Origin: Clostridia bacterium
GTDB lineage: Bacteria; Bacillota; Clostridia; RUG12999
Length of the DNA: 6,905 bases
NCBI GenBank assembly: GCA_017502065.1
Contig: JAFVVU010000168.1
Location: 1 to 6,905, forward strand
Direction of reading: 5' to 3'
Part shown: piece by piece, positions 1-6,129 of the stretch
How positions within the stretch are numbered: the stretch's first letter is position 1
Layout: every line of letters begins with the position of its first letter
Program-made: the position numbers and the translations under genes
Notes under the pieces: generated by a model
What the model saw: only the letters and a program-made list of their open reading frames with translations
The model's database searches: none
Told to the model about the DNA's origin: nothing

Positions 1-1107
1 TCCAACTATACCGGATGGCTTGAATGGCAGAAACTGCTTGAATCGCCGTATGTTGATTTTATGGCAGGCCCGAAATCATATTTCAGAACCAATCCGGGCG
101 AACCGGGTGGGGAAATGGCGCCTACCTTCTCAATCAATAATACTAAAATGTGGATGGATGAATGTGACAGCAGAACACATCTTGCATCCGAAACCACAAT
201 GCGTGCAGGAAATCTGCAGGAAACAAACGATATGCTTCTTCGTGAGTTCTGTAAAAACCTTTCGCATAACTCGGGGATGTGGTTTATGGACCTTGGAGGC
301 GGCTGGTACAATGACGAGGGAATAATGGAACAAATCAGCAAAATTATGGCTGAAAATGATATTATAAGAAAAGAAAAGTACGAATCTGTAAGTGAAGTTC
401 TAATGGTTGTTGATGAAAAAAGTATGTACTATACAAATCCTACTCAACAATGTGCATCTTTTATCAACATACTTCGTGACATGTCACTTTGCGGACTTCC
501 CACAGATACTGTATTTACACACGACCTTCCGACAATGGATTTGTCGCAATATAAACTTGTTGTTTTTCTTAATTCCTATGCAAATGCGGAAGAATATATA
601 GATGTTGCCCGCAAAAACTTGCCGGAAAACGCTCTTGTTTTGTGGAATGGATGTGTAGGATTTACAGGCAAAACAAAAAGCCTTGACAATACAGAAAAAC
701 TGACAGGGTTTAAACTTTTTGAAACTGAAAATGCGCATAATCTTGAGTTTGGAATTGAACTTAACGAAAATGTAAAACCACTTCTTGCTGACGAAAACGG
801 AAACGTGCGTGCGGCGTATATTCCGGGCGGAGATGCCATTATAACTAAAAACGTTGATATGGTGGAAACATTACGTAAAATTGCAGACCTTGCAGGATGC
901 CATTTCTATGCACCTGCGGAGTGCACCGTGTATGCGGATAACAGAATAGTTTCGGTATTCCCGAGAAAAGATGTAAAAGATAAAATTCGTTTCCCGCATA
1001 AAGTAACTGCAGTGGAATTTTTCACAGGAAAAGAATATAAAGACGTAACGGAAATTCCGCTTGAGTTAAAAGAAAAGCAGGCATTTGCGGTAAGAATAGT
1101 AAAATAA
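1..1107 (+). CDS. Glycoside hydrolase, GH42 beta-galactosidase-like (C-terminal 368 residues)
   Basis: The reading frame is open from base 1, so the start and most of the catalytic barrel lie upstream of the window. An internal ATG at 61 is not the real start, because coding continues upstream of it in frame with family-like sequence. Residues here are numbered from base 1. Residues 16-61 hold the last part of a TIM-barrel-like region, including SPYVDFMAGPKSY, a Gly/Pro-rich loop and WMDECDSRTHL. By family analogy Glu54 (bases 160-162) is my candidate catalytic nucleophile. MWFMDLGGGWYNDE at 93-106 is another typical barrel-end motif. Residues about 131-285 look like the Rossmann-type trimerisation domain of GH42 enzymes, and about 290-368 like the small C-terminal beta domain ending in PLELKEKQAFAVRIV. 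The likely role is hydrolysis of beta-linked galactosides or related glycosides, probably in the cytoplasm. The exact family and substrate cannot be fixed from this fragment; a recently split GH-A family is possible. Confidence 0.68.
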   Translation, partial: SNYTGWLEWQKLLESPYVDFMAGPKSYFRTNPGEPGGEMAPTFSINNTKMWMDECDSRTHLASETTMRAGNLQETNDMLLREFCKNLSHNSGMWFMDLGGGWYNDEGIMEQISKIMAENDIIRKEKYESVSEVLMVVDEKSMYYTNPTQQCASFINILRDMSLCGLPTDTVFTHDLPTMDLSQYKLVVFLNSYANAEEYIDVARKNLPENALVLWNGCVGFTGKTKSLDNTEKLTGFKLFETENAHNLEFGIELNENVKPLLADENGNVRAAYIPGGDAIITKNVDMVETLRKIADLAGCHFYAPAECTVYADNRIVSVFPRKDVKDKIRFPHKVTAVEFFTGKEYKDVTEIPLELKEKQAFAVRIVK

Positions 1108-1109
1108 GA

Positions 1110-1137
1110 AAAGGCTTCGGATTTCTCCGAAGCCTTT
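1110..1137. terminator. Bidirectional rho-independent terminator between convergent genes
   Basis: A perfect 12-bp stem, AAAGGCTTCGGA (1110-1121) paired with TCCGAAGCCTTT (1126-1137), closes a TTTC tetraloop. It sits 2 bases after the hydrolase stop and 4 bases past the mrp stop. Read on the minus strand, the stem is followed by a T-rich tract (TTTTCTTATTTTA), a good terminator for mrp. On the plus strand the tail is less U-rich (TTTACTGTTATT), so termination of the hydrolase transcript may be weaker. The single hairpin serves both genes. Confidence 0.88.
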
Positions 1138-1141
1138 ACTG

Positions 1142-1957
1142 TTATTCAATTTCATCTGATAACTTGTCAAGATAGGTTTCGCCGTACAGCTCGATAATTC
1201 CCTTGTCGCAGTAGTTTGCAACCATCGGGTCAATCGGAAGCTTGTGTACGCTTGTGATGCCAAATTTAGCGGCAACCTCATCAATATTGCTTGTACCGAA
1301 AATGTTGTGTTTTTCACCACATTTTCCGCACATAAAATATGACATGTTTTCAACAAGACCGAGTATCGGGATATTCATCATTTTTGCCATATTAACAGCT
1401 TTTTCAACAATCATTGAAACAAGCTCCTGCGGAGAAGTTACAATGATAATTCCGTCAACAGGAATTGTCTGGAACACAGTAAGCGGAACATCACCTGTTC
1501 CCGGCGGCATATCAATAAACATATAATCAACGTCGCCCCAGAGAACATCTGTCCAGAACTGTTTAACTGTTCCTGCAATAACCGGACCTCTCCAGATAAC
1601 CGGGTCTGTATCGTTTTCAAGAAGCAGGTTAACAGACATAATGCTTATGTCCATTCTTGATTTTGCCGGAAGTATTCCAAGGTCGTTACCTTTAGCCTTT
1701 TCGTGAATACCAAAAACTTTCGGTATTGACGGACCTGTAATATCGGCATCAAGAACAGCAGTTTTAAATCCTTTTCTCTGCATGCTGAGTGCAAGAAGGG
1801 AAGTAACGAGGGATTTACCAACGCCACCTTTACCGCTCACAACGCCTATAACTTTTTTAATATTGGAAAGCTCATGCGGCTTTTCAAGTAAACTTTGTTT
1901 TTCCCTGCTTCCGCAATTTGCTGAGCAGGTTTCGCAATTGTGTGTACATTCGCTCAT
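1142..1957 (-). CDS. mrp: Mrp/NBP35 (ApbC)-family P-loop ATPase, iron-sulfur cluster carrier
   Basis: This 271-residue protein is a full-length member of the Mrp/ApbC/NBP35 group of deviant-Walker-A ATPases, which bind and deliver Fe-S clusters to apoproteins in the cytoplasm. The N-terminus carries four cysteines (C4, C8, C11, C15; spacing C-x3-C-x2-C-x3-C), the extension seen in Nbp35-like forms. The deviant Walker A is GKGGVGKS (42-49), switch I is DADITGPS (70-77), and Walker B/switch II is DMPPGTGD (149-156). ENMSYFMCGKCGE (203-215) holds the C-terminal CxxC (C210, C213) that bridges a 4Fe-4S cluster in dimers of this family; the usual form is CPxC, but here Gly replaces Pro. The start is supported by GGGAG at 1967-1971 (minus strand), 9 bases before the ATG. 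The gene has its own promoter at 1990-2018 and ends at the shared hairpin, so it is monocistronic. Family assignment is firm; the client proteins are unknown. Confidence 0.93.
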   Translation of the reverse strand: MSECTHNCETCSANCGSREKQSLLEKPHELSNIKKVIGVVSGKGGVGKSLVTSLLALSMQRKGFKTAVLDADITGPSIPKVFGIHEKAKGNDLGILPAKSRMDISIMSVNLLLENDTDPVIWRGPVIAGTVKQFWTDVLWGDVDYMFIDMPPGTGDVPLTVFQTIPVDGIIIVTSPQELVSMIVEKAVNMAKMMNIPILGLVENMSYFMCGKCGEKHNIFGTSNIDEVAAKFGITSVHKLPIDPMVANYCDKGIIELYGETYLDKLSDEIE

Positions 1958-1989
1958 ATTAAACGACTCCCTTTATAAAATATAATTAT

Positions 1990-2018
1990 ATTATAATACT
2001 AATATTTTAATAAGTCAA
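1990..2018 (-). promoter_or_regulatory. Sigma-A-type promoter for mrp
   Basis: On the minus strand TTGACT (2013-2018) and TATAAT (1990-1995) are separated by exactly 17 bases, close to the ideal vegetative promoter. Transcription should begin near 1983, giving a leader of roughly 25 bases with the AAAGGGAG ribosome site at 1967-1974. A second TATAAT on this strand (1985-1990) is 22 bases from the -35 box and so is less likely. Confidence 0.8.
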
Positions 2019-2033
2019 CTGAAATTAGTTGAC
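2014..2033. promoter_or_regulatory. Inverted repeat joining the two divergent -35 boxes (possible operator)
   Basis: GTCAACT (2014-2020) and AGTTGAC (2027-2033) form a perfect 7-bp inverted repeat around a 6-base centre (GAAATT). Each arm contains most of one -35 hexamer, so part of the symmetry follows simply from two facing consensus boxes; the extra AG flanking each TTGAC is what extends it. It could be a regulator site acting on both promoters, or a by-product of promoter sequence. No regulator gene is in the window. Confidence 0.4.
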
Positions 2034-2057
2034 ATTTGGCATAAAAAGGGATATACT
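2029..2057 (+). promoter_or_regulatory. Sigma-A-type promoter for the nagA-valS operon
   Basis: TTGACA (2029-2034, full consensus) and TATACT (2052-2057, five of six) are separated by 17 bases. Transcription would begin near 2064, giving a leader of about 30 bases with GGAGG at 2080-2084. An overlapping TATAAT at 2058-2063 is 23 bases from the -35 box and fits less well. The leader is too short to hold a T-box or riboswitch, so any control probably acts on initiation. Confidence 0.82.
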
Positions 2058-2095
2058 TATAATGATATAGTATTTTTACGGAGGATGATACAAAA

Positions 2096-3274
2096 ATGGA
2101 TAAAACTGTTATAAAAAATGTCAGAGTAATAACTCCCGATGAAATTATTGAAAATGGCTACGTCACAGTCGAAAACGGCACAATCACAGAAGTCGGCACA
2201 AACTATACAGGCGAGGGTGCTGTGGACGGCGGCGGACGTTATCTTTCACCGGGATTTGTTGATATACATATCCATGGCGGTGGCGGAAGCGACTTTATGG
2301 ACGGCACCGTCCTCGCTTATCACAATATAACAAATGCACACGTGGTGCACGGTACAACATCAATGCTCCCGACACCGCTTGCGGCAAAAAAAGAAGAGCT
2401 TGTAAGAGCAATTGAAGTATATAAAGAAGCAAAGAAAGATGAAACAATTCCGTGTAACCTTCTCGGTATGCACTTTGAAGGACCGTACGTTTCAAAAAAT
2501 CAGGCGGGCGCACTTGACCCGAGATATCTTAAAAATCCTGCAAAAGAGGAGTATGAAGAACTCGTAGAGCTTTCGGGAGATGACCTTGTAAGATGGAGTA
2601 TTGCTCCTGAGCTTGATGGCGCACTTGAATTCGGTGATTATCTTAAAGAACGCGGCATTCTTCCTACAATAGCACATTCGGATGCTACTTATGAAGAAGT
2701 TGCAGCTGCATTTAAACACGGCTTTACACACGTAACACATCTTTATTCCGCAACATCAACAATCGTAAGAAAAGACGGTTTCAGACATGCCGGAATAATT
2801 GAAAGTGCATATATCATTGATGACCTTGATGTTGAAATCATTGCAGACGGATGTCACCTTCCTCCGTGCCTTCTCAAACTTGTTTATAAGTCAAAAGGCA
2901 TAGACCACGTGGCACTCACAACAGATGCAATGAGAGCAGCAGGACAGGATGTTAAAACATCAATCCTCGGCAGTCTTGAAGACGGACAGGAAATCATTAT
3001 TGAAGACGGCGTTGCAAAAATGCCTGACAGAACATGTTTTGCAGGAAGCATTGCAACAACGGACCGCCTTGTAAGAGTAATGACAAAGCAGGTTGGTGTA
3101 CCTCTTAAAGATGCTGTTACAATGATGACAAAAACTCCGGTACGTATTATTAACAAAGGCTATAAAAAAGGTGAAATTGCCGTTGGTATGGATGCAGATA
3201 TCATTATGTTTGATGAAGATATCAACGTAAGCTACGTAATGGTTGGCGGCAAAGTAGTCGTTGATAATAAATAA
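2096..3274 (+). CDS. nagA: N-acetylglucosamine-6-phosphate deacetylase
   Basis: This 392-residue amidohydrolase-superfamily enzyme is of usual NagA length. It removes acetate from GlcNAc-6-phosphate to give glucosamine-6-phosphate for glycolysis or cell-wall synthesis. After a short beta domain come the metal motif DIHIHGGG (H58, H60), HFEGPYVSKNQAGALDP with metal-ligand E128, IAHSDA (H194), THVTHLYSAT (H215), DGCHLPP with the substrate-contact histidine H254, and TTDAM with the catalytic base D277. FAGSIATTDRLVR and the C-terminal GEIAVGMDADIIMFDED complete the family pattern. All expected catalytic and metal residues are present. One change stands out: the usual THLxNAM is THLYSAT, so the Asn that contacts the sugar phosphate in the E. 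coli enzyme is Ser218, with R225 and K226 near the usual Arg position. I recall the same variant in other clostridial NagA-like proteins. GGAGG at 2080-2084 supports the start. This is the first gene of the operon. No nagB or GlcNAc transporter is in view, so the precise substrate is slightly less certain than the fold. Confidence 0.9.
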   Translation: MDKTVIKNVRVITPDEIIENGYVTVENGTITEVGTNYTGEGAVDGGGRYLSPGFVDIHIHGGGGSDFMDGTVLAYHNITNAHVVHGTTSMLPTPLAAKKEELVRAIEVYKEAKKDETIPCNLLGMHFEGPYVSKNQAGALDPRYLKNPAKEEYEELVELSGDDLVRWSIAPELDGALEFGDYLKERGILPTIAHSDATYEEVAAAFKHGFTHVTHLYSATSTIVRKDGFRHAGIIESAYIIDDLDVEIIADGCHLPPCLLKLVYKSKGIDHVALTTDAMRAAGQDVKTSILGSLEDGQEIIIEDGVAKMPDRTCFAGSIATTDRLVRVMTKQVGVPLKDAVTMMTKTPVRIINKGYKKGEIAVGMDADIIMFDEDINVSYVMVGGKVVVDNK

Positions 3275-3295
3275 AAACAATAAGGAAGTAGCGGG

Positions 3296-3490
3296 ATGAA
3301 ACTTGAATATTTTTTGTGGTTACTGGCGTTTATCGGCGTAATAGCAACCTATGGCGGCGGTAAGATAGCAGAGCTCATAACAAAAGATGAAAAAGTGCAG
3401 CAGTCTGTAACAATGATTTGCAAATTTGCAGGCGTTGTTGTTGCGGCAGGTGCAATGGTTATATTATATTTAAGGGGAAACCTTAGCTAA
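3296..3490 (+). CDS. Small two-helix membrane protein of unknown function
   Basis: This is a 64-residue protein that I do not recognise as a named family. It has two hydrophobic stretches, about residues 5-19 (YFLWLLAFIGVIATY) and 44-59 (FAGVVVAAGAMVILYL). They are joined by a charged, probably helical loop (about 23-43) containing KDEK, and the tail is short (RGNLS). No cleavable signal peptide is evident, so it is predicted to be an integral helical hairpin; orientation is unclear because charges are balanced. AAGGAAG (3282-3288) lies about 8 bases before the ATG. It starts 21 bases after nagA and ends 14 bases before valS, so it is almost certainly co-transcribed and translated. Codon use matches its neighbours. 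Coding status is well supported by the ribosome site, operon position and membrane pattern; function is unknown. Confidence 0.8.
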   Translation: MKLEYFLWLLAFIGVIATYGGGKIAELITKDEKVQQSVTMICKFAGVVVAAGAMVILYLRGNLS

Positions 3491-3504
3491 AGGAGAAATA
3501 AGAA

Positions 3505-6117
3505 ATGGAACAGGGACTTAATAAAGTATATGATCCTTCAGTAGTTGAAGAAAGATTATATAAACAGTGGGAAGAAAACGGATATTTTAAAGCGGAGCCT
3601 GATGATAAGAAGGAACCGTTTACAATAGTTATTCCTCCGCCGAACGTTACAGGACAGCTCCATATGGGACATGCCCTTGACGAAACACTTCAGGATATCT
3701 TAATCAGATATAAAAGAATGGCAGGCTACTCAGCACTCTGGGTGCCGGGAACTGACCATGCAGGTATAGCAACACAGATAAAGGTTGAAGAATACCTCCG
3801 TGAAAACGAAGGACTTACAAGATATGACCTTGGCCGTGAAAAATTCCTCGAACGTGTATGGGACTGGAAGAAACAGTACGGCGACCGTATCATAAAACAG
3901 CTCAAAACTCTCGGTTGTTCATGTGACTGGTCAAGAGAACGCTTCACAATGGACGAAGGCTGTTCAAAAGCTGTTCGTGAAGTGTTTGTAAACCTTTACG
4001 AAAAAGGCCTTATCTACAAAGGCAACAGAATTATCAACTGGTGTCCGAAATGTGCAACAGCTCTTTCTGATGCGGAAGTAAGCTACGAGGAAGAACAGGG
4101 CCATTTCTGGCATATCAAATATATGCTTGAAGACGGTAGCGGCCATGTTGTAATTGCAACAACAAGACCGGAGACACTTCTTGGTGATACAGCCGTTGCG
4201 GTACATCCGGACGATGAAAGATATAAAGACATCGTTGGTAAAAACGTAATTCTTCCGCTTGTTAATAAACCGATTCCGGTTATCGCGGACGAATATGTTG
4301 AAATGGATTTTGGTACAGGTGTTGTTAAAATCACTCCTGCACATGACCCGAACGACTTTGAAGTAGGACAGAGACATAATCTTGAACAGATTAAGGTTAT
4401 GAACGATGATGCTACAATCAATAAATTCGGCGGCAAATATGCAGGAATGGACAGATATGAAGCAAGAAAACAGATGGTAGCTGACCTTGATGAGCTTGGA
4501 CTTCTTGTTAAGATTGAAGAGCATAATCATAACGTAGGTCATTGCTACAGATGTAACACAACAGTTGAACCGCTTACATCTGACCAGTGGTTTGTAAAAA
4601 TGAAACCTCTTGCTGAAAAAGCAATTGAAGTTGTTAAAGATAAAACAGTACAGTTTGTTCCTGACAGATTCAGCAAAATTTATCTTAACTGGATGGAAAA
4701 CGTACTTGACTGGTGTATTTCAAGACAGCTCTGGTGGGGACACAGAATTCCTGCATTCTACTGCGAAGATTGCGGCGAAATGGTTGTATCTAAAGAAGAT
4801 GTAACAGTATGTCCGAAATGCGGCGGCAAAATGAATCAGGAAAACGACGTGCTTGATACATGGTTCTCCTCAGCACTCTGGCCGTTCTCAACACTCGGCT
4901 GGCCTGAAAAAACAAAAGACCTTGAATATTTCTATCCTACAAGCGTGCTTGTAACAGGATATGATATAATTTTCTTCTGGGTTGCAAGAATGATATTCTC
5001 CGGTATGGAACATATGGAGAAAGAACCGTTCAAATATGTGTTCCTCCACGGTATCGTTCGTGATAGTCAGGGAAGAAAAATGTCAAAATCTCTCGGTAAC
5101 GGTATTGATCCGCTTGAAGTTATCAAAGAATACGGTGCCGATGCACTCCGCTTCACACTTGCAACAGGTAACTCACCCGGAAATGATATGCGTTATTACG
5201 ACGAAAGAGTAAAAGCAAGCCGTAATTTTGCAAATAAACTCTGGAACGCGGCAAGATTTGTTCTTATGAACATCAAACACACAGATACCGCACTTCCGGC
5301 AGAATCTGACCTTGCAACAGAAGATAAATGGATTTTATCAAAACTTGACAAGCTTGCAAAAGATGTTACTGAAAACCTTGACAAATTTGAACTTGGTATT
5401 GCCGTTCAGAAGCTTTATGACTTCATTTGGGACGAATACTGTGACTGGTATATTGAGCTTTGTAAACCGCGTCTTCAGGGCGACGGAGCAGAAGCGGCAG
5501 GAAGAGTGCTTTCATATGTTCTTTCAAGAACACTTGAACTGCTCCATCCGTTTATGCCGTTTATCACTGAAGAAATATGGCAAAGCCTCCCGCACGATGG
5601 TGAAACAATAATGCGTGCAAACTGGTTCAAAGGGGATAAGTTCAGCTATCCGGAAGACGAAGAAAACCTTGAAATGATTAAAGGTGCAATCAAAGCAATA
5701 AGAAATGCAAGAGCTGAAAAGAACGTACCGCCGTCAAAGAAAGCAAAGGTTTATATCACAACAGATAAAACAGATGTGTTTACAGCAGGTGCAGTGTTCT
5801 TTGAAAAGCTTGCATCTGCATCCGAAGTTGTTGTTTCTGCACAGGAAACAGAAATTAAAGATGCTGTTGCAGTAGTATCCGAAGGTGCAAAAATTGCAAT
5901 TCCTCTTGGTGACCTCGTAAACAAAGAAGAGGAAGCGGCAAGACTCAATAAAGAAAGAGAGCGTCTTATCGGAGAAATCAAACGTCTTGACGGAAAGCTC
6001 GGCAATCCGGGATTTGTTGCAAAAGCACCGGAAGCTGTTGTTGCAGCTGAAAAAGCTAAAAAACAGATGTATCAGGATATGCTTGACAAAGTTGAAGAAG
6101 CTTTAAAAGCACTCTGA
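3505..6117 (+). CDS. valS: Valyl-tRNA synthetase
   Basis: This 870-residue class Ia aminoacyl-tRNA synthetase attaches valine to tRNA-Val in the cytoplasm; its length is normal for a bacterial ValRS. The catalytic domain opens with [13 protein letters not shown] (HIGH-type motif HMGH at 53-56) and TDHAG (83-87). The editing (CP1) domain spans about 190-345, with [14 protein letters not shown] (218-231) and the [15 protein letters not shown] segment, and should clear mischarged threonine. Cysteine pairs C180/C183, C347/C350, C420/C423 and C436/C439 suggest zinc knuckles. The KMSKS motif is exact (525-529). The anticodon-binding helical domain covers about 605-750, and a C-terminal coiled-coil tRNA-binding arm about 806-870. 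All essential motifs are intact. AGGAG (3491-3495) begins directly after the upstream stop, 9 bases before the ATG. The gene ends with adjacent in-frame stops (TGA TAG). Two things are unusual for Firmicutes: there is no T-box leader directly upstream, and the next gene is not folC, a frequent partner. Confidence 0.98.
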   Translation: MEQGLNKVYDPSVVEERLYKQWEENGYFKAEPDDKKEPFTIVIPPPNVTGQLHMGHALDETLQDILIRYKRMAGYSALWVPGTDHAGIATQIKVEEYLRENEGLTRYDLGREKFLERVWDWKKQYGDRIIKQLKTLGCSCDWSRERFTMDEGCSKAVREVFVNLYEKGLIYKGNRIINWCPKCATALSDAEVSYEEEQGHFWHIKYMLEDGSGHVVIATTRPETLLGDTAVAVHPDDERYKDIVGKNVILPLVNKPIPVIADEYVEMDFGTGVVKITPAHDPNDFEVGQRHNLEQIKVMNDDATINKFGGKYAGMDRYEARKQMVADLDELGLLVKIEEHNHNVGHCYRCNTTVEPLTSDQWFVKMKPLAEKAIEVVKDKTVQFVPDRFSKIYLNWMENVLDWCISRQLWWGHRIPAFYCEDCGEMVVSKEDVTVCPKCGGKMNQENDVLDTWFSSALWPFSTLGWPEKTKDLEYFYPTSVLVTGYDIIFFWVARMIFSGMEHMEKEPFKYVFLHGIVRDSQGRKMSKSLGNGIDPLEVIKEYGADALRFTLATGNSPGNDMRYYDERVKASRNFANKLWNAARFVLMNIKHTDTALPAESDLATEDKWILSKLDKLAKDVTENLDKFELGIAVQKLYDFIWDEYCDWYIELCKPRLQGDGAEAAGRVLSYVLSRTLELLHPFMPFITEEIWQSLPHDGETIMRANWFKGDKFSYPEDEENLEMIKGAIKAIRNARAEKNVPPSKKAKVYITTDKTDVFTAGAVFFEKLASASEVVVSAQETEIKDAVAVVSEGAKIAIPLGDLVNKEEEAARLNKERERLIGEIKRLDGKLGNPGFVAKAPEAVVAAEKAKKQMYQDMLDKVEEALKAL

Positions 6118-6129
6118 TAGGAGAAATAA

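Noticed and set aside
61..1107. ATG at 61 as the true start of the hydrolase gene
   Set aside because: The frame is open from base 1 with family-like sequence (NYTGWLEWQKLLESPYVDF) upstream, and no ribosome site precedes the ATG.
1958..2095. A T-box, riboswitch or small RNA in the mrp-nagA intergenic region
   Set aside because: The two promoters occupy most of the 138 bases; the remaining leaders are about 25-30 bases, with no T-box TGGN motif, antiterminator or terminator hairpin.
2295..2740. Minus-strand open frames of 72-82 codons overlapping nagA
   Set aside because: They are antisense to a gene with all catalytic motifs intact, lack ribosome sites of note, and resemble no family.
3964..4542. 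A 192-codon open frame on the minus strand inside valS
   Set aside because: It lies fully antisense to intact, motif-rich valS, has a Cys/Phe/Asn-rich composition with no recognisable domain, and is explained by the codon pattern of the sense gene.
6115..6120. TGA at the end of valS as a recoded selenocysteine codon
   Set aside because: It is followed at once by an in-frame TAG, the protein ends at the normal ValRS coiled coil, and the next gene's ribosome site begins there.
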